DNA of 64,000 nucleotides from AP-15 sp963785565. GTDB taxonomy: Bacteria; Pseudomonadota; Alphaproteobacteria; ATCC43930; CGMCC-115725. Position 1 is the first letter of the stretch. Every line of letters begins with the position of its first letter. This document shows positions 50,488-61,200 of the stretch, piece by piece. The stretch is taken from contig CAWAVV010000007.1 in NCBI GenBank assembly GCA_963785565.1, positions 76,168 through 140,167 on the forward strand, in the 5' to 3' direction. The position numbers and the translations under genes are program-made. The notes beneath the pieces are model-generated. The model was given only the letters and a program-made list of their open reading frames with translations, had not been told where the DNA came from and made no database searches.

Positions 50488-53100
50488 ATGGCGGAGGTCG
50501 GCGCGGTCGCGCCCGGACCGGGCGAGATGATGGGCAATGCCGGCCCCGGCATGCTGGCCGGCGTGCGGGTGATCGAGATCGCCGACGAACGCGCCGAATA
50601 TACCGGACTGCTGCTGGCAGGGCTCGGCGCCGAGGTGGTGAAGATCGAGCCGCCCGAGGGCAATGCCACAAGGCGGATTGGCCCGTTCCTGGATGATCAG
50701 CCGGGCCTGGAGCGCTCGCTGTTTTTCTGGAACTACAACCGGAACAAAAAATCGGTGGTGCTGGATCTACGGGAACCAATGGCGCGCGAGCATCTGCTGG
50801 GCATGCTCGGCGGCGCCGACGTCCTGCTCGATGCCAGTTGCGGCGCATTGAACGCGGCGCTGGGGCTCGACCGCCCGGGGTTCGAGGCCCGCTTCCCGAC
50901 CCTGGTGACGGCGCGGATGACGCCGTTTGGCGATGACGGGCCGTGGCGGGACTTCAATAGCTCGGACCTGATCCATCTCGCACTCGGCGGCGTGATGATG
51001 AATTGCGGCTACGACCCCGATCCGAACCTCGAATACGACACGCCGCCCATCGCACCGCAGATCTGGCATGCCTATCACATCGCCGGCGAGCAATTGGCGA
51101 CCGGGATCATCGCCGCGCTGATCCACCGGCATCGCTCGGGCAAGGGGCAGGACGTCTCGGTGGCGATCCACGAGGCGGTATCGAAGAACCCCGAGCAGGA
51201 CATCATGTACTGGGTCATGCGGCGGGTGCCGCTGTGGCGGCTGACCAACCGTCATGCGGCGGAAATACCCAACCACTCGCCCGGCATCTGCCACACCAAG
51301 GACGGGCGTTGGTTCATGACCCACGGCATGGGCGCGCGCGATCTGAAGAACCTGGTGCCGTTGCTCTCCAAATACGGCATGCAGGCGGATTTGCAGCCGC
51401 CGGCCCCGGACGTCGATCTTCGGGCGCGACAGGTGCCCGGGACCGCCGCGGGCGACGAAACGCGGGCGCACATGCTCGACATCGTGCAGCGCTTCGTCCG
51501 CGCCTGGACGTATCGCGATATGCCGTGGCGCGAGGCCCAGGATGCGGGCCTCTTATGGGCGCCGCTGCGCAAGCCGCACGAAAACGCGCTCGACGAGCAT
51601 TGGCTGCAGCGCAAGAGCTTTGCCGATGTGCATCACCCCGAGCATGGCCGCAGCTTCCGCTATCCCACCAGCAAGTGGCTCAGCACCAAAACTAGCTGGC
51701 AGGTCGGCCGCCGTGCACCGTTGCTGGGCGAAGACACTGCCGCAGTTCTGGGCGAAGCAGTCCGCCGTCCGAGCGTGCCGGCCGAGCCGCGCCCTGCGCC
51801 AAACCCGAGGCTGTCGGCATTGCACAACAAGCCTTTCCCTCTGCAGGGCGTAAAAATCCTCGACTTTGCCTGGTTCCTTGCTTCCGCGGGCGGCACCCGT
51901 TTTCTGGCCGCGATGGGCGCCGAAAGCTTTAAAGTCGAGTGGAAGGACAATCCGGACACCCGCCTCGCGGCGATGGCGCCGGTCGGCGGCCGCGCGGCTC
52001 GGGACGCGGCGACCGGTCCGCTGCCCGGCGTGCGCGACCCCGATATGGGCGGCCAGTTCAACAACAAGAACGCCGGCAAACGGGGCATCTCGTTGAATAT
52101 CCGCCACCCTAAGGGATTGCAGATCGCCAAGGATTTGGTGCGCGTCTGCGACGTTGTCGCGGAGGGGTTTTCACCAGGCGTATTGCAGCGCCTCGGGCTC
52201 GGCTACGACGTGCTGAAGAGCATTCGGCCCGACATCATCTACATCCAGCAATCGGGGATGGGGGCGCACGGCGCCTATGGGCGGATGCGTACGGTCGGGC
52301 CGGTAGCCGGAGCCTTCGGCGGGCAGGGAGACATGTCGGGCCTGCCGGAGCCGGCGATGCCGGTCGGCTGGGGCTATTCCTATCTCGACTGGATGGGCGC
52401 CTACGGCTACGCGCTGGCCTTGCTCGGCGCCCTCTATCACCGCGAGCGCACCGGCGAGGGCCAGTGGATCGATGCGTCGCAATGCGAGTCGGGATTGTTC
52501 CTGACCGGCGCCACAATTCTCGACTGGTCGGCCAATGGGCGCGAATGGCGGCGCTACGGCAACCGCTCGCCGTATAAGCCGGCCGCGCCGCACGGCGCCT
52601 ATCCTTGCGCCGGCAAGGACCGATGGATCGCCATTGCGTGCTTCACCGATGATGAATGGCGCGCCCTGGCACAGGTAGCTGAACGCAGCGATTGGCTCGA
52701 CGACCGGCGCCTCGACACCCTGGATCACCGGCTACAGCACCAGGATGCGCTCGACGCCGCGGTGGGTTCATGGACTCGCACACAGGACCGGTACGACTGC
52801 ATGATGAAATTGCAGAAGGCTGGCGTGCCAGCCGGGGTCTGCCAGAATTCCGAGGACCGGGTCGACGGCGACCCGCAACTGCGCCACCTCAAATGGCTGA
52901 CCGAGGTTACCGGCACCAAGGTCGGCACCTGGCCGATCTATGAGCTGCCGATGAAGTTCAGCGCCACGCCGGCTTATATCGGCGGCCCGACCAACCGCGG
53001 CGCGCCATGTTATGGCGAAGACAACATGTGGGTTTTGACCGAACTACTTAGCCGGTCCCGCAGTGAAGTCGAACGCCTCGCCGAAGAGGGCGTCATCTGA
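50488..53100 (+). CDS. Tandem-fusion family III CoA-transferase (two CaiB/BaiF domains)
   Basis: 870 residues from ATG 50488 with GAGAGGAAG upstream, about twice the family size. Domain 1 (about 20-445) starts GVRVIEIADERAEYTGLLLA with GLGAEVVKIEPPEGNATRR; domain 2 (about 452-865) starts GVKILDFAWFLASAGGTRFL. The catalytic Asp is intact only in domain 2 (Asp662, GQWIDASQ); domain 1 has Ser224 at that place (GQDVSVAI). Since these enzymes work as interlocked dimers, the fusion may make a pseudo-dimer with one active site. The downstream gene was convergent before the IS insertion. Confidence 0.88.
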   Translation: MAEVGAVAPGPGEMMGNAGPGMLAGVRVIEIADERAEYTGLLLAGLGAEVVKIEPPEGNATRRIGPFLDDQPGLERSLFFWNYNRNKKSVVLDLREPMAREHLLGMLGGADVLLDASCGALNAALGLDRPGFEARFPTLVTARMTPFGDDGPWRDFNSSDLIHLALGGVMMNCGYDPDPNLEYDTPPIAPQIWHAYHIAGEQLATGIIAALIHRHRSGKGQDVSVAIHEAVSKNPEQDIMYWVMRRVPLWRLTNRHAAEIPNHSPGICHTKDGRWFMTHGMGARDLKNLVPLLSKYGMQADLQPPAPDVDLRARQVPGTAAGDETRAHMLDIVQRFVRAWTYRDMPWREAQDAGLLWAPLRKPHENALDEHWLQRKSFADVHHPEHGRSFRYPTSKWLSTKTSWQVGRRAPLLGEDTAAVLGEAVRRPSVPAEPRPAPNPRLSALHNKPFPLQGVKILDFAWFLASAGGTRFLAAMGAESFKVEWKDNPDTRLAAMAPVGGRAARDAATGPLPGVRDPDMGGQFNNKNAGKRGISLNIRHPKGLQIAKDLVRVCDVVAEGFSPGVLQRLGLGYDVLKSIRPDIIYIQQSGMGAHGAYGRMRTVGPVAGAFGGQGDMSGLPEPAMPVGWGYSYLDWMGAYGYALALLGALYHRERTGEGQWIDASQCESGLFLTGATILDWSANGREWRRYGNRSPYKPAAPHGAYPCAGKDRWIAIACFTDDEWRALAQVAERSDWLDDRRLDTLDHRLQHQDALDAAVGSWTRTQDRYDCMMKLQKAGVPAGVCQNSEDRVDGDPQLRHLKWLTEVTGTKVGTWPIYELPMKFSATPAYIGGPTNRGAPCYGEDNMWVLTELLSRSRSEVERLAEEGVI

Positions 53101-53109
53101 TGTTCAATC

Positions 53110-54270
53110 TAGTGGATTGACGCTAGCAAATGATTCCCGTGGGGCTGGCGGATGTGCGAGTTTGCGGGGATGAAGAAGGGCATTAAGTGCGGCTTGGTGC
53201 GGGCGACCGCAAACGGCTGGATGCGGTGATCGGATCGGGCAACAGCCCGCAGAAGCATGTGTGGCGGGCTCGGATTGTGCTGCTGAGCGCCGCCGGGGTC
53301 GGCACGATGGCGATCCAGCGCCAGACCGGCAAGGGCAAGCCAACGATCTGGCGCTGGCAGGCCCGCTTTATGGCCGAGGGGATAGACGGGCTGCTGCGCG
53401 ACGCGACGCGGCCGAGCCGGAAACAGCCGCTGACGGCGGCGGCGATCGAGCAGGTGGTTGCGATGACGCTGGCCGAACCGCCGGGCGAGGCGACGCACTG
53501 GACCGGCCGGGCGCTGGCCGAAGCCGCCGGGATCAGCCATCGCAGCGTGCAGCGGATCTGGGCGGCGCACGGTCTGAAGCCGCATCGGGTGCGCGCCTTC
53601 AAGCTGTCGAACGATCCGCAGTTTGCCGCCAAGCTGCACGATGTCGTCGGCCTCTACATCGACCCGCCCGAGCACGCGCTGGTGCTGTCGGTGGACGAGA
53701 AGTCGCAGATCCAGAGCCTGCCCCTGGCACGAACAGGGGCGCTCGACCGCACCCAGCCGGGGCTGCCGACGAAACGCGGCCGCTGCGGCACGATGACCCA
53801 CGATTACAAGCGGCACGGCACGACGACGTTGTTCGCCGCGCTCAACCTGCTCGACGGCAAGCTCATCGGCCAGTGCATGAGCCGCCACCGGCATCAGGAA
53901 TTCATCCGCTTCCTCAACAAGATCAACCGCGAAACCCCGGCCGGACGGGAGGTGCATCTGATCGTCGACAACTATGCCACGCACAAGCATCCCAAGGTTC
54001 GCGCCTGGCTCGGCCGGCACCAGCGTTCATTTCCACTTCACCCCGACCGCGGCCTCCTGGCTCAACGCGGTCGAGGGCTTCTGTGCCAAGCTGACCCGGC
54101 GGCGGCTCAAAACGCGCCGTCTTCAAAGGCATCCTCGATCTCCAGGCCGCCATCAACCGCTTCCTGCGCGAGGCCAACGACGATCCCAAACCCTTCATCT
54201 GGACCGCCGACCCCGATGCAATCATCGAAAAGGTCCACCGTGGGAAACAAGTGTCAAAGTCGATCCACTA
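53110..54270 (+). mobile_element. IS630-family insertion sequence, 1157 bp with TA duplication
   Basis: The ends are imperfect inverted repeats: the left end from 53112 starts GTGGATTGAC and the right end, read inward from 54268, starts GTGGATCGAC; 19 of the first 27 positions match. TA occurs on both sides (53110-53111 and 54269-54270), the target duplication of IS630/Tc1-mariner elements, and both copies sit in CTAG, the preferred IS630 target. The element sits 9 bases after the CoA-transferase stop and directly on the stop codon of the oxidoreductase gene. It carries one transposase gene that is frameshifted twice. Confidence 0.88.
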
Positions 54271-54271
54271 G
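53187..54271 (+). pseudogene. IS630-family transposase, two frameshifts
   Basis: Starts at GTG 53187 and reads the helix-turn-helix part (GKPTIWRWQARFMAEGIDGL, GISHRSVQRIWAAHGLKPH) and the first two catalytic Asp (LVLSVDEKSQIQ, HLIVDNYATHKHP). Near 54027 the sense jumps frame to HFHFTPTAASWLNAVEGF, with the catalytic Glu, and near the AAAA at 54109-54112 it jumps again to GILDLQAAINRFLREANDDP. The final frame reaches TAG 54269-54271, whose T and A are the target duplication. As sequenced the enzyme cannot be made without frameshifting. Confidence 0.85.
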
Positions 54272-55282
54272 CGACCGAAATCGATGACGATTTTGCCGAG
54301 GTGCGCGCCGGCGACGAGGTCGGCGAAGGCTTGCCGCGCGCTGCCCAGCCCGTCGAAGACGCGGTCGATGACCGGCGCGATGCGGTGGGCGGCGACGAAC
54401 GCAACATAGCGGCCGAGCTCGGCGCGGCTCCCGACAAAGATCCCCTGGAGGCGGATCCGGCGCATCAGGATTTGCGCTAGATCGGGCGATCGGCCGCCGG
54501 CCGTCCCAGCGCCGAGCAACGCTACGAGGCCGCCGTCGCGCGCCGCCCGAACCGACTGGTCGAGAGTTCTCGGCGCCACCCATGTCGAGTACGGCGTCGA
54601 CGCCGCCACCGCTCCACTCGCGAACCCCCTCGGCCCAGCCCTCGCTGCGGTAATTCACCGTCAAATCGGCGCCGAGGGCCGCGACCCGAGCGAGCTTCTG
54701 ATCGGAGGACGAGGTCATGGCGACGCGGGCGCCGAGCGCCTTGGCGATGCCGAGCCCCATCATGCTGACTCCGCCGGTGCCCGACAGCAGGACCTGGCTG
54801 CCGGGGCCGATCCGCGCCTCGGCCGTCAGCGCGCTCCAGGCCGCCAGCCCGGCGACCGGCAGGCACGCGGCTTCTTCGAACGACACCGCATCGGGGATCG
54901 GCAACACCGCGCCGATGGGCAACACTCGCTCTTCGCACAGCACGCCTTGCGCCGGTCCGCCGAGAGTGGTCAGACGCATCCGCGGCTCCAAGGGTCCGTC
55001 GAGCCAATCGGGAACCATATGGGTGCAAACACGGTCGCCTGGCGCGATGCCGCCGTCGCCGTCGCCGACCTCGACGATCACGCCGGCCGCGTCGCTGCAC
55101 GGGATCAGCGGTAGTGGCAAATCGGGGCCATAGGCGCCGCGGATCACCAGCAGGTCGCGATGGTTCAGCGAAACCGCAGCAAAGGCGACGCGCACCATTC
55201 CGGCGCCCAGCGGCTCGGGGGGAAGCTGCTCAAGGCGCAGATTGCCGACCCCGAACCGCGAGAGACGCATCGCCAGCGGCAT
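54268..55282 (-). pseudogene. MDR-family zinc-independent/quinone oxidoreductase with a frameshift
   Basis: From ATG 55282, two bases beyond the PKS stop, the frame shows SRFGVGNLRLEQLPPEPLGA, VSLNHRDLLVIRGAYGPDLP, PCSDAAGVIVEVGDGD and the NADPH loop LLSGTGGVSMMGLGIAKALG. Near 54568 sense continues in another frame (TLDQSVRAARDGGLVALLGA ... IDFGR) to TAG 54270-54268. A single base accounts for it. Last in the polyketide operon; MDR proteins of this type can serve as trans-acting enoylreductases or crotonyl/quinone reductases. The stop codon coincides with the IS630 target. Confidence 0.75.
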
Positions 55283-55284
55283 GG

Positions 55285-58200
55285 CTATAGCGGGCTCGTC
55301 AGTTCGCGGTTGATGACGCGGATCAGAAACCGGTCGTCGTCGACGACGATGAAATGCTCGCTGTCGAGCGTGTACAGCTGAAACCGCTTTTTTGTGAACC
55401 GGCCCCAAGAGCGCGCATTCTCCGCCGAAACATAGGTATCGTGGACCCCGGTCAGGCAGGTGATCGGGATATCCCAGGGGGGTTCCGGCGCATAGTGATA
55501 GTTCGACGCCATCTCGAATTCGGCGCGGATCGCGGGCAGGATCAGGCGGCGCAGTTCCGGATCCTGCACCAGGCTCTCGGTGGCAACGACGTTGAAGCGG
55601 CGGATCGCTTCGCTGAAGACCTCGTCCTGCTGCCGATGGATCGGCTCGAACAGATTGTACTCCGGCAGTTTCAGCAGCTGGTCGAGCAGATCCGTCTCGA
55701 ACTCCTGTTGCCGCTGCAGCTCGTCGGGAGGACGCGCCCCCGACACGAAGATGTGTACCGGTGCTAGGCCGTGCGCGCCGATCAATCGCCGCACAGTTTC
55801 GAATAGGGTCAGCGCGCCCAGGCAATGGCCATATACCGCAAAGGGCTTGTCGAGAAACGGCAGCAGCTCGGGAACGAGCTGTTGCAGCAGGCTCTCGATC
55901 TCGCGGATCGGCGCCTCGTCGATGCGCGTCTGGCGGCCCGGCGGCTCGATCGCGACGAGTTCGATATCGGGATCGAGCTGCTCGGCCCAGGGCCGGAAGG
56001 TGGCGGCGCCGCCGCCGGCAAACGGGAAAGCGAGGAGCCTGAGCCCGGCCCCAGAGTTGGGCCGATGAATGACAAGCCAGCGATTGCCGGCGACCACTGC
56101 GACGGAAGCCTGCTCGGCCTCGCTCTCTTCAGGTGTGGGCACCAGCTCGGGAAAAAGTTCGGCGGCGAGTTGCCTGACACTTAGCCCTTTCAGCAAAATC
56201 GCCGTCGGCACCGCGCAGTCGAGCGCCCGCCGCAGCCGATTGGCGAGAGTGACGGCGAGCAGCGAGTCGAGCCCCAGCTCGTTGAGCGGCCGCGCCGCGT
56301 CGATGCGGGCGTTGAGCCCCAGCACTTGCGCCGCATGGGTGGCGATCGTGTCTTCGGCTTGCCTGCGCGCGCTGTCCGGCGCGCTCGCGGTCACGGCGGG
56401 CTTGGCCGTCAGCGCGAGCTCGCGATAGATCGCCGGGGCTTCGGCGAACTGGGTCAGAAGATCGGGCCAGCTCGTATCGGTTGCTACTATTTGCGCCGGG
56501 CCGTCGGCCAGATGAGACAGCAGAATTTTCAGACAGGTCGTGGGCGGCAGCGCCGCCGTGCCACGCTGCTTCCACAGCGCGGCACCGACCGCTCCCCAGC
56601 GTCCGGCATCCTCCCACGGGCCCCAATTGAACACGGTCGCCGGCAATCCGTGGGCGCGCCGATAGACCGCCAGAGCATCGAGAAAGCTGTTGGCGGCGGT
56701 GTAGGCGCTTTGCCCCGCGGCCCCCCACAGGCTCAGAACGGTCGAAAACAGGCCGAAGAAATCGAGATCGAGCCCCAGGGTCGCGCGATGCAGGTTCCAG
56801 GCCCCGGCGAGTTTCGGTCGCAAGACACGCTTGAAGAGATCCCAGCCGGCATTGGCGAGTAGCGCGTCCTCGAACACGGCAGCGACGTGGATGACGCCCT
56901 TAAGTGGCGGCATGTTCGCGCGGATCTGCGCCACGACGGCATCGACTTCGGCTGCATCGGCGGCATCCGCTGCGACGAACTGCACTTCAGCGTCCCGCCG
57001 CAGCCGCTCAATCGCGGCGCTGCCGGCAGAATCCGGCCCGTTGCGCCCGGTCAATACCAGATGCTTGGCGCCGGCCTCGATCAGCGCAGCGGCTGTCTCC
57101 AGCCCGAGCCGGCCGAGGCCGCCGACGATCCAATAAGTCGCCTCGGCAGCGAGATTGGGCGCAGTTTTCCCGAGGCTTGCCACGTGGGCGAGCCGGGGGA
57201 CCAGCCGCTTCCCGGCGCGATAGCCGACTTGGTCTTCGCCATCCCCCGCCTGCAATTCGCGGAGCAGCAGTTCCGCGGCGGCGTCCGATGCGGCTTCGGC
57301 CGGCAAATCGATCAGCCCGCCCCACATCTCCGGATATTCGAGCGCGAAGCTGCGGCCCAAACCCCAAAGCGGGGCCTGCGCCAGCGCGTTTTCCGCGCCG
57401 CGCGTCACCAGCCAGAGCCGCGGCGGGTCGCGAAACCGGTCGCGCACCCGGTCGAGCGCCTTGGCGAGATCGAGGCACCCGCCACAAACGAGCGCATTGG
57501 TCCGGGATGCCGGCGCCGGGCCAGCAAGATCGACAGGCGGGGCATCGAGCGCCCGCAGATAAACGAGACCGACCGCGCATTCGGGCGCCTCGTCGAGAAA
57601 GCGGTCGGCTGCAGGCAGGTCCGACGTCAGCACGACCGCGGTAGCGCCCTGGGCCGCCAGCAAATGCCCGAGGCGCTCGCCGATGCCGGCCTGATCGGCG
57701 ATGATGTACCAATGCCTCGGCGATCGCGGGGCAGGAGCGGGAGCGGGCATTTCCCGCCAGTCCACGGTGTAGAGCAGCGCTCCGAAGCCTGCGTCCTCGG
57801 CCGGGACCGACATCTCGCCGGTGACCCTGCGCACGGTCAGCCCGCGCAATACGGCGATCGGCCGGCCATCTTCGCAATAAGCGCGAATGTCGAGTTTTAG
57901 CCGAGCCTCGTCCGCCTCCCGATCAACAACGATTCCGTGGACCCAGGCGCGCTCGACCCCCAACTCATAGAGATGGAAGGCGTCGATCGTTATTGGGACA
58001 TATACCCCCAACTCCGCGGACGGCACGCCGTCGAACTGCCCGTAGCGCGGGATCAGTGCGGGATAGACGTGCAGGCAGGCATCGAGAAACGCCGGGTGGA
58101 TATGGTAGCCGGCGGTATCGAGCCCGGCCGGCAACGCGATTTCGGCGAAGACTTGATCACCGTCTTGCCACAGTCGGCGGACGCCGCGGAAAGCCATGCC

Positions 58201-61200
58201 ATAGGACAGGCCGACGCGATCGAGAAATCGATAGAACAGATCCGGCGCAATCTTACGGCCCGCGCGCATCCGGTGGACCGGGAAGGGTGGAGGTAGGGGT
58301 CCGGGACCGACATGCACAGTGCCGCTGGCATTGAGATGCCAGGGATCATCGGCCCCCATCCCGGTGCTCTGCAGCCGGAACGACGCGCTGTCGGCCCTGC
58401 TGTCGATCGACGTTTCGGTCCATATCGGCTCGTCCGAAGGGATCGTCAGCGCGCGCTCATAGACGAAGTCTTGGATCATCGGCTGCGAGAAACCGGCGCG
58501 CTCGGCTGCCGCCAGCACCGCGTCCAAGATTGCCGCGGTCGGCAGCATCGCATCGCCGAAGACACGGTGATCGCCGAGGAACCCGGACCGGTCGAGGCCC
58601 AGCAGCGCCTCGAAGCTCGCCCCCTCTTTGCCCAGCCGCTCGCCCAATAGCGGATGCGGCAGCTCCGGACGGGGCCGCAATACGTTGCCAGCCGCGGGCG
58701 CAGCGGCGCGATATGGCTCGATCCAAAACCGTTCGTGCTCGAACGGGTAGGTCGGCAGACTAACGGGCCGGCCGCCGCCTGGTTTGACCATCTGCCAATG
58801 GATCGTCCGCCCCTGCCGATAGAGAGCGCCGAGGGCCGCGAAGACGCTGGCCCAATCCTGGTCCGGTTCGGTCAGCGACGAGAGCCAGACGCCGCGCTGC
58901 GGCGCGCACCGGCGACCGAGCGCGCCGAGACTCGCACCAGGGCCGATCTCGAGGAACGTATCCGCAATCGACGCCGCCGCCTCGATCGCCTGGCGAAAAC
59001 GAACCGGATGACGAATCTGGTCGCGCCAGTAGCCGGCATCCGGCGCCGCCACCATCTCCGTGCCAGTAAAGGTCGAGATCCAGCGAATTTTCGGCGCGGC
59101 AAAGGAGATGCCGGCCGCTACCGCCGTGAACGCGTCGAGCATCGGCGCCATCAGCGGCGAATGAAAGGCGTGCGAGGTCTTCAGCGGCACCGCCGGCAGC
59201 CCCCGCCGGCGGCATTGTTCGACGAGCGCCGCGACCGCTTCGCCGCTGCCCGAAACCACAGTGCGATCGGGCGCGTTCTCCGCCGCGATCGCAAGCCGAT
59301 CGTCCTGGCCGGGCCACCATGCGCGCACCTGTTCGAGGCCGGCGCCAATCGAGGCCATCGCACCCCGCTCGGGCAGGTCCTCCATCAGCCGGGCGCGCGC
59401 CGCTACGAGACGGGCCGCATCGGCGATCGAACACGAGCCGGCCGTCACTGCCGCCGCGAACTCGCCGATGCTGTGACCGATGACCGTGTCGGGGGTCACC
59501 CCCCAGGCGCGCCACAAATCGGCCAATGCGATTTGTAGTGAAAACAGCGCCGGCTGGGCATAGAGCGTGCGCGTCAGGCGGACCTCGTCGTCGCCGAACA
59601 GCGTGCCGCGCAATTCGACGCCCTCGGCTTCGAACAACGCGAAACAATGATCGAGCGCGCGCCGAAAATTGGCCTCGTCTCGATAGAGCGTCTCGCCCAT
59701 GCGCAGGTATTGCGATCCCTGCCCCGAGAACAGGAAGGTGATTGGCCCCGGTTTTCCGTTTGCCCGGGTCTGCTCGCCGGCCAGGAAGCGGTCGAGCGCT
59801 TCGGCCATCTCGCCGCGGTCGGCGCCGACAGCCCAGAAGCGCTGGTCGAAATGATGGCGCCGGCAATTCGCCGTAAAGGAGACGTCGCGCAACTCGGGCG
59901 CGTCCTTAGCCGTCAGCGCCGCGCGAAAATTGGCGATTTGCGCGGCGAGCGCCAGCTCGGTTTTGCCCGAAAGCGCCAAGCCGTAGAGCGGTCGGCCGCT
60001 TGCCGATCGCGCCGGCGGGGGCGGCGCCTCTTCGAGCACGACGAAGGCGTTCGTCCCGCCCATGCCGACCGAATTGACCCCGGCGCGGCGTGGCGCGGTT
60101 CCGGGCGGAAACAGCTGTGTCCGGGTGTTTACAAAAAACGGCGAGCGTTCGAACGGGATGCGCGGATTGGGGTTGGCATAGTTCAGGCTCGGGGGGATCA
60201 GGCCGCGGTGCAATGCCAGCACCGTCTTGATCAGTCCGGCGAGCCCGGCGCATTGCTCAAGATGACCGAAATTCGATTTGACCGAACCGATCGCGCAAAA
60301 CTGGGTACGCTCGGTTCCCTTGCGAAAGGCACGCGTCAGCCCCTGGATTTCGAGCGGATCGCCGAGCGTGGTCGCGGTGCCGTGGCACTCGACAAAGCCG
60401 ATACTATCGGGCCCGACACCGGCGAGCGCCATCGCCTGGGTCATGGCGCGGGCCTGGGCCGATACCGCCGACGCGGTGTAGTTGACCTTGAGCCCGCCGT
60501 CATTGGTGACCGCGGAACCCTTGATGACTGCGTAGACGCGATCGCCATCCGCCATCGCCGCCGCCAGCGGCTTCAGTATCACCGCCGCGACGCCACTGCC
60601 GAACAGTGTCCCATTGCCCTCGGCGTCGAATGCGCGGCAATGACCATCGGCCGAATAGATGCCGCCCGGCTCGGCGAGATAACCGCTGATATGGGGAACG
60701 CGAACCACCGAGGCGCCGGCCAAGGCCATCTCGGCCTCGCCGTCGAGCAAAGCCCGGCAGGCCAGATGGACCGCCACCAGCGATGTGGAACACGCGGTCT
60801 GCACGTTGACCGCCGGCCCGGTCAGATCGAGCTTAAACGCCACGCGCGAGGGAAGGAAATCACGGTCGTTGCCGATGTGGCCTAGATCGCCGGTCTGGCC
60901 GCGCAGTTCGGGATGGTCGTGATGCAGCGCGTAGCTCGACACCAGCCCGCCGGCTCCGGCATAGATGCCGACGATGCCCTTATCGCCCAGGGGATCGTAG
61001 CCGGCGTCCTCGAACGCCTCCCAGGCGACTTCGAGAAACAGCCGCTGCTGCGGATCCATCAGCCGCGCCTCGCGCGGCGCGTAGCCGAAGAACGCCGCGT
61101 CGAACCCGTCGTACTCGGCGAGAATGGGTGCGGCCTTGACATAGTGCGGATCACTGACGAGCCGAGCCTCGACCCCTGCCGCGAGCAGCTCTTCGTCGGA

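Noticed and set aside
53109..54020. 303-residue open frame antisense to the transposase
   Set aside because: It mirrors the transposase codons, is rich in Arg, Gly and Ala, and has no domain; the plus-strand transposase has clear catalytic motifs.
56887..57900. 337-residue plus-strand frame inside the PKS gene
   Set aside because: Antisense to the KR/DH region of the PKS; composition is typical of shadow frames.
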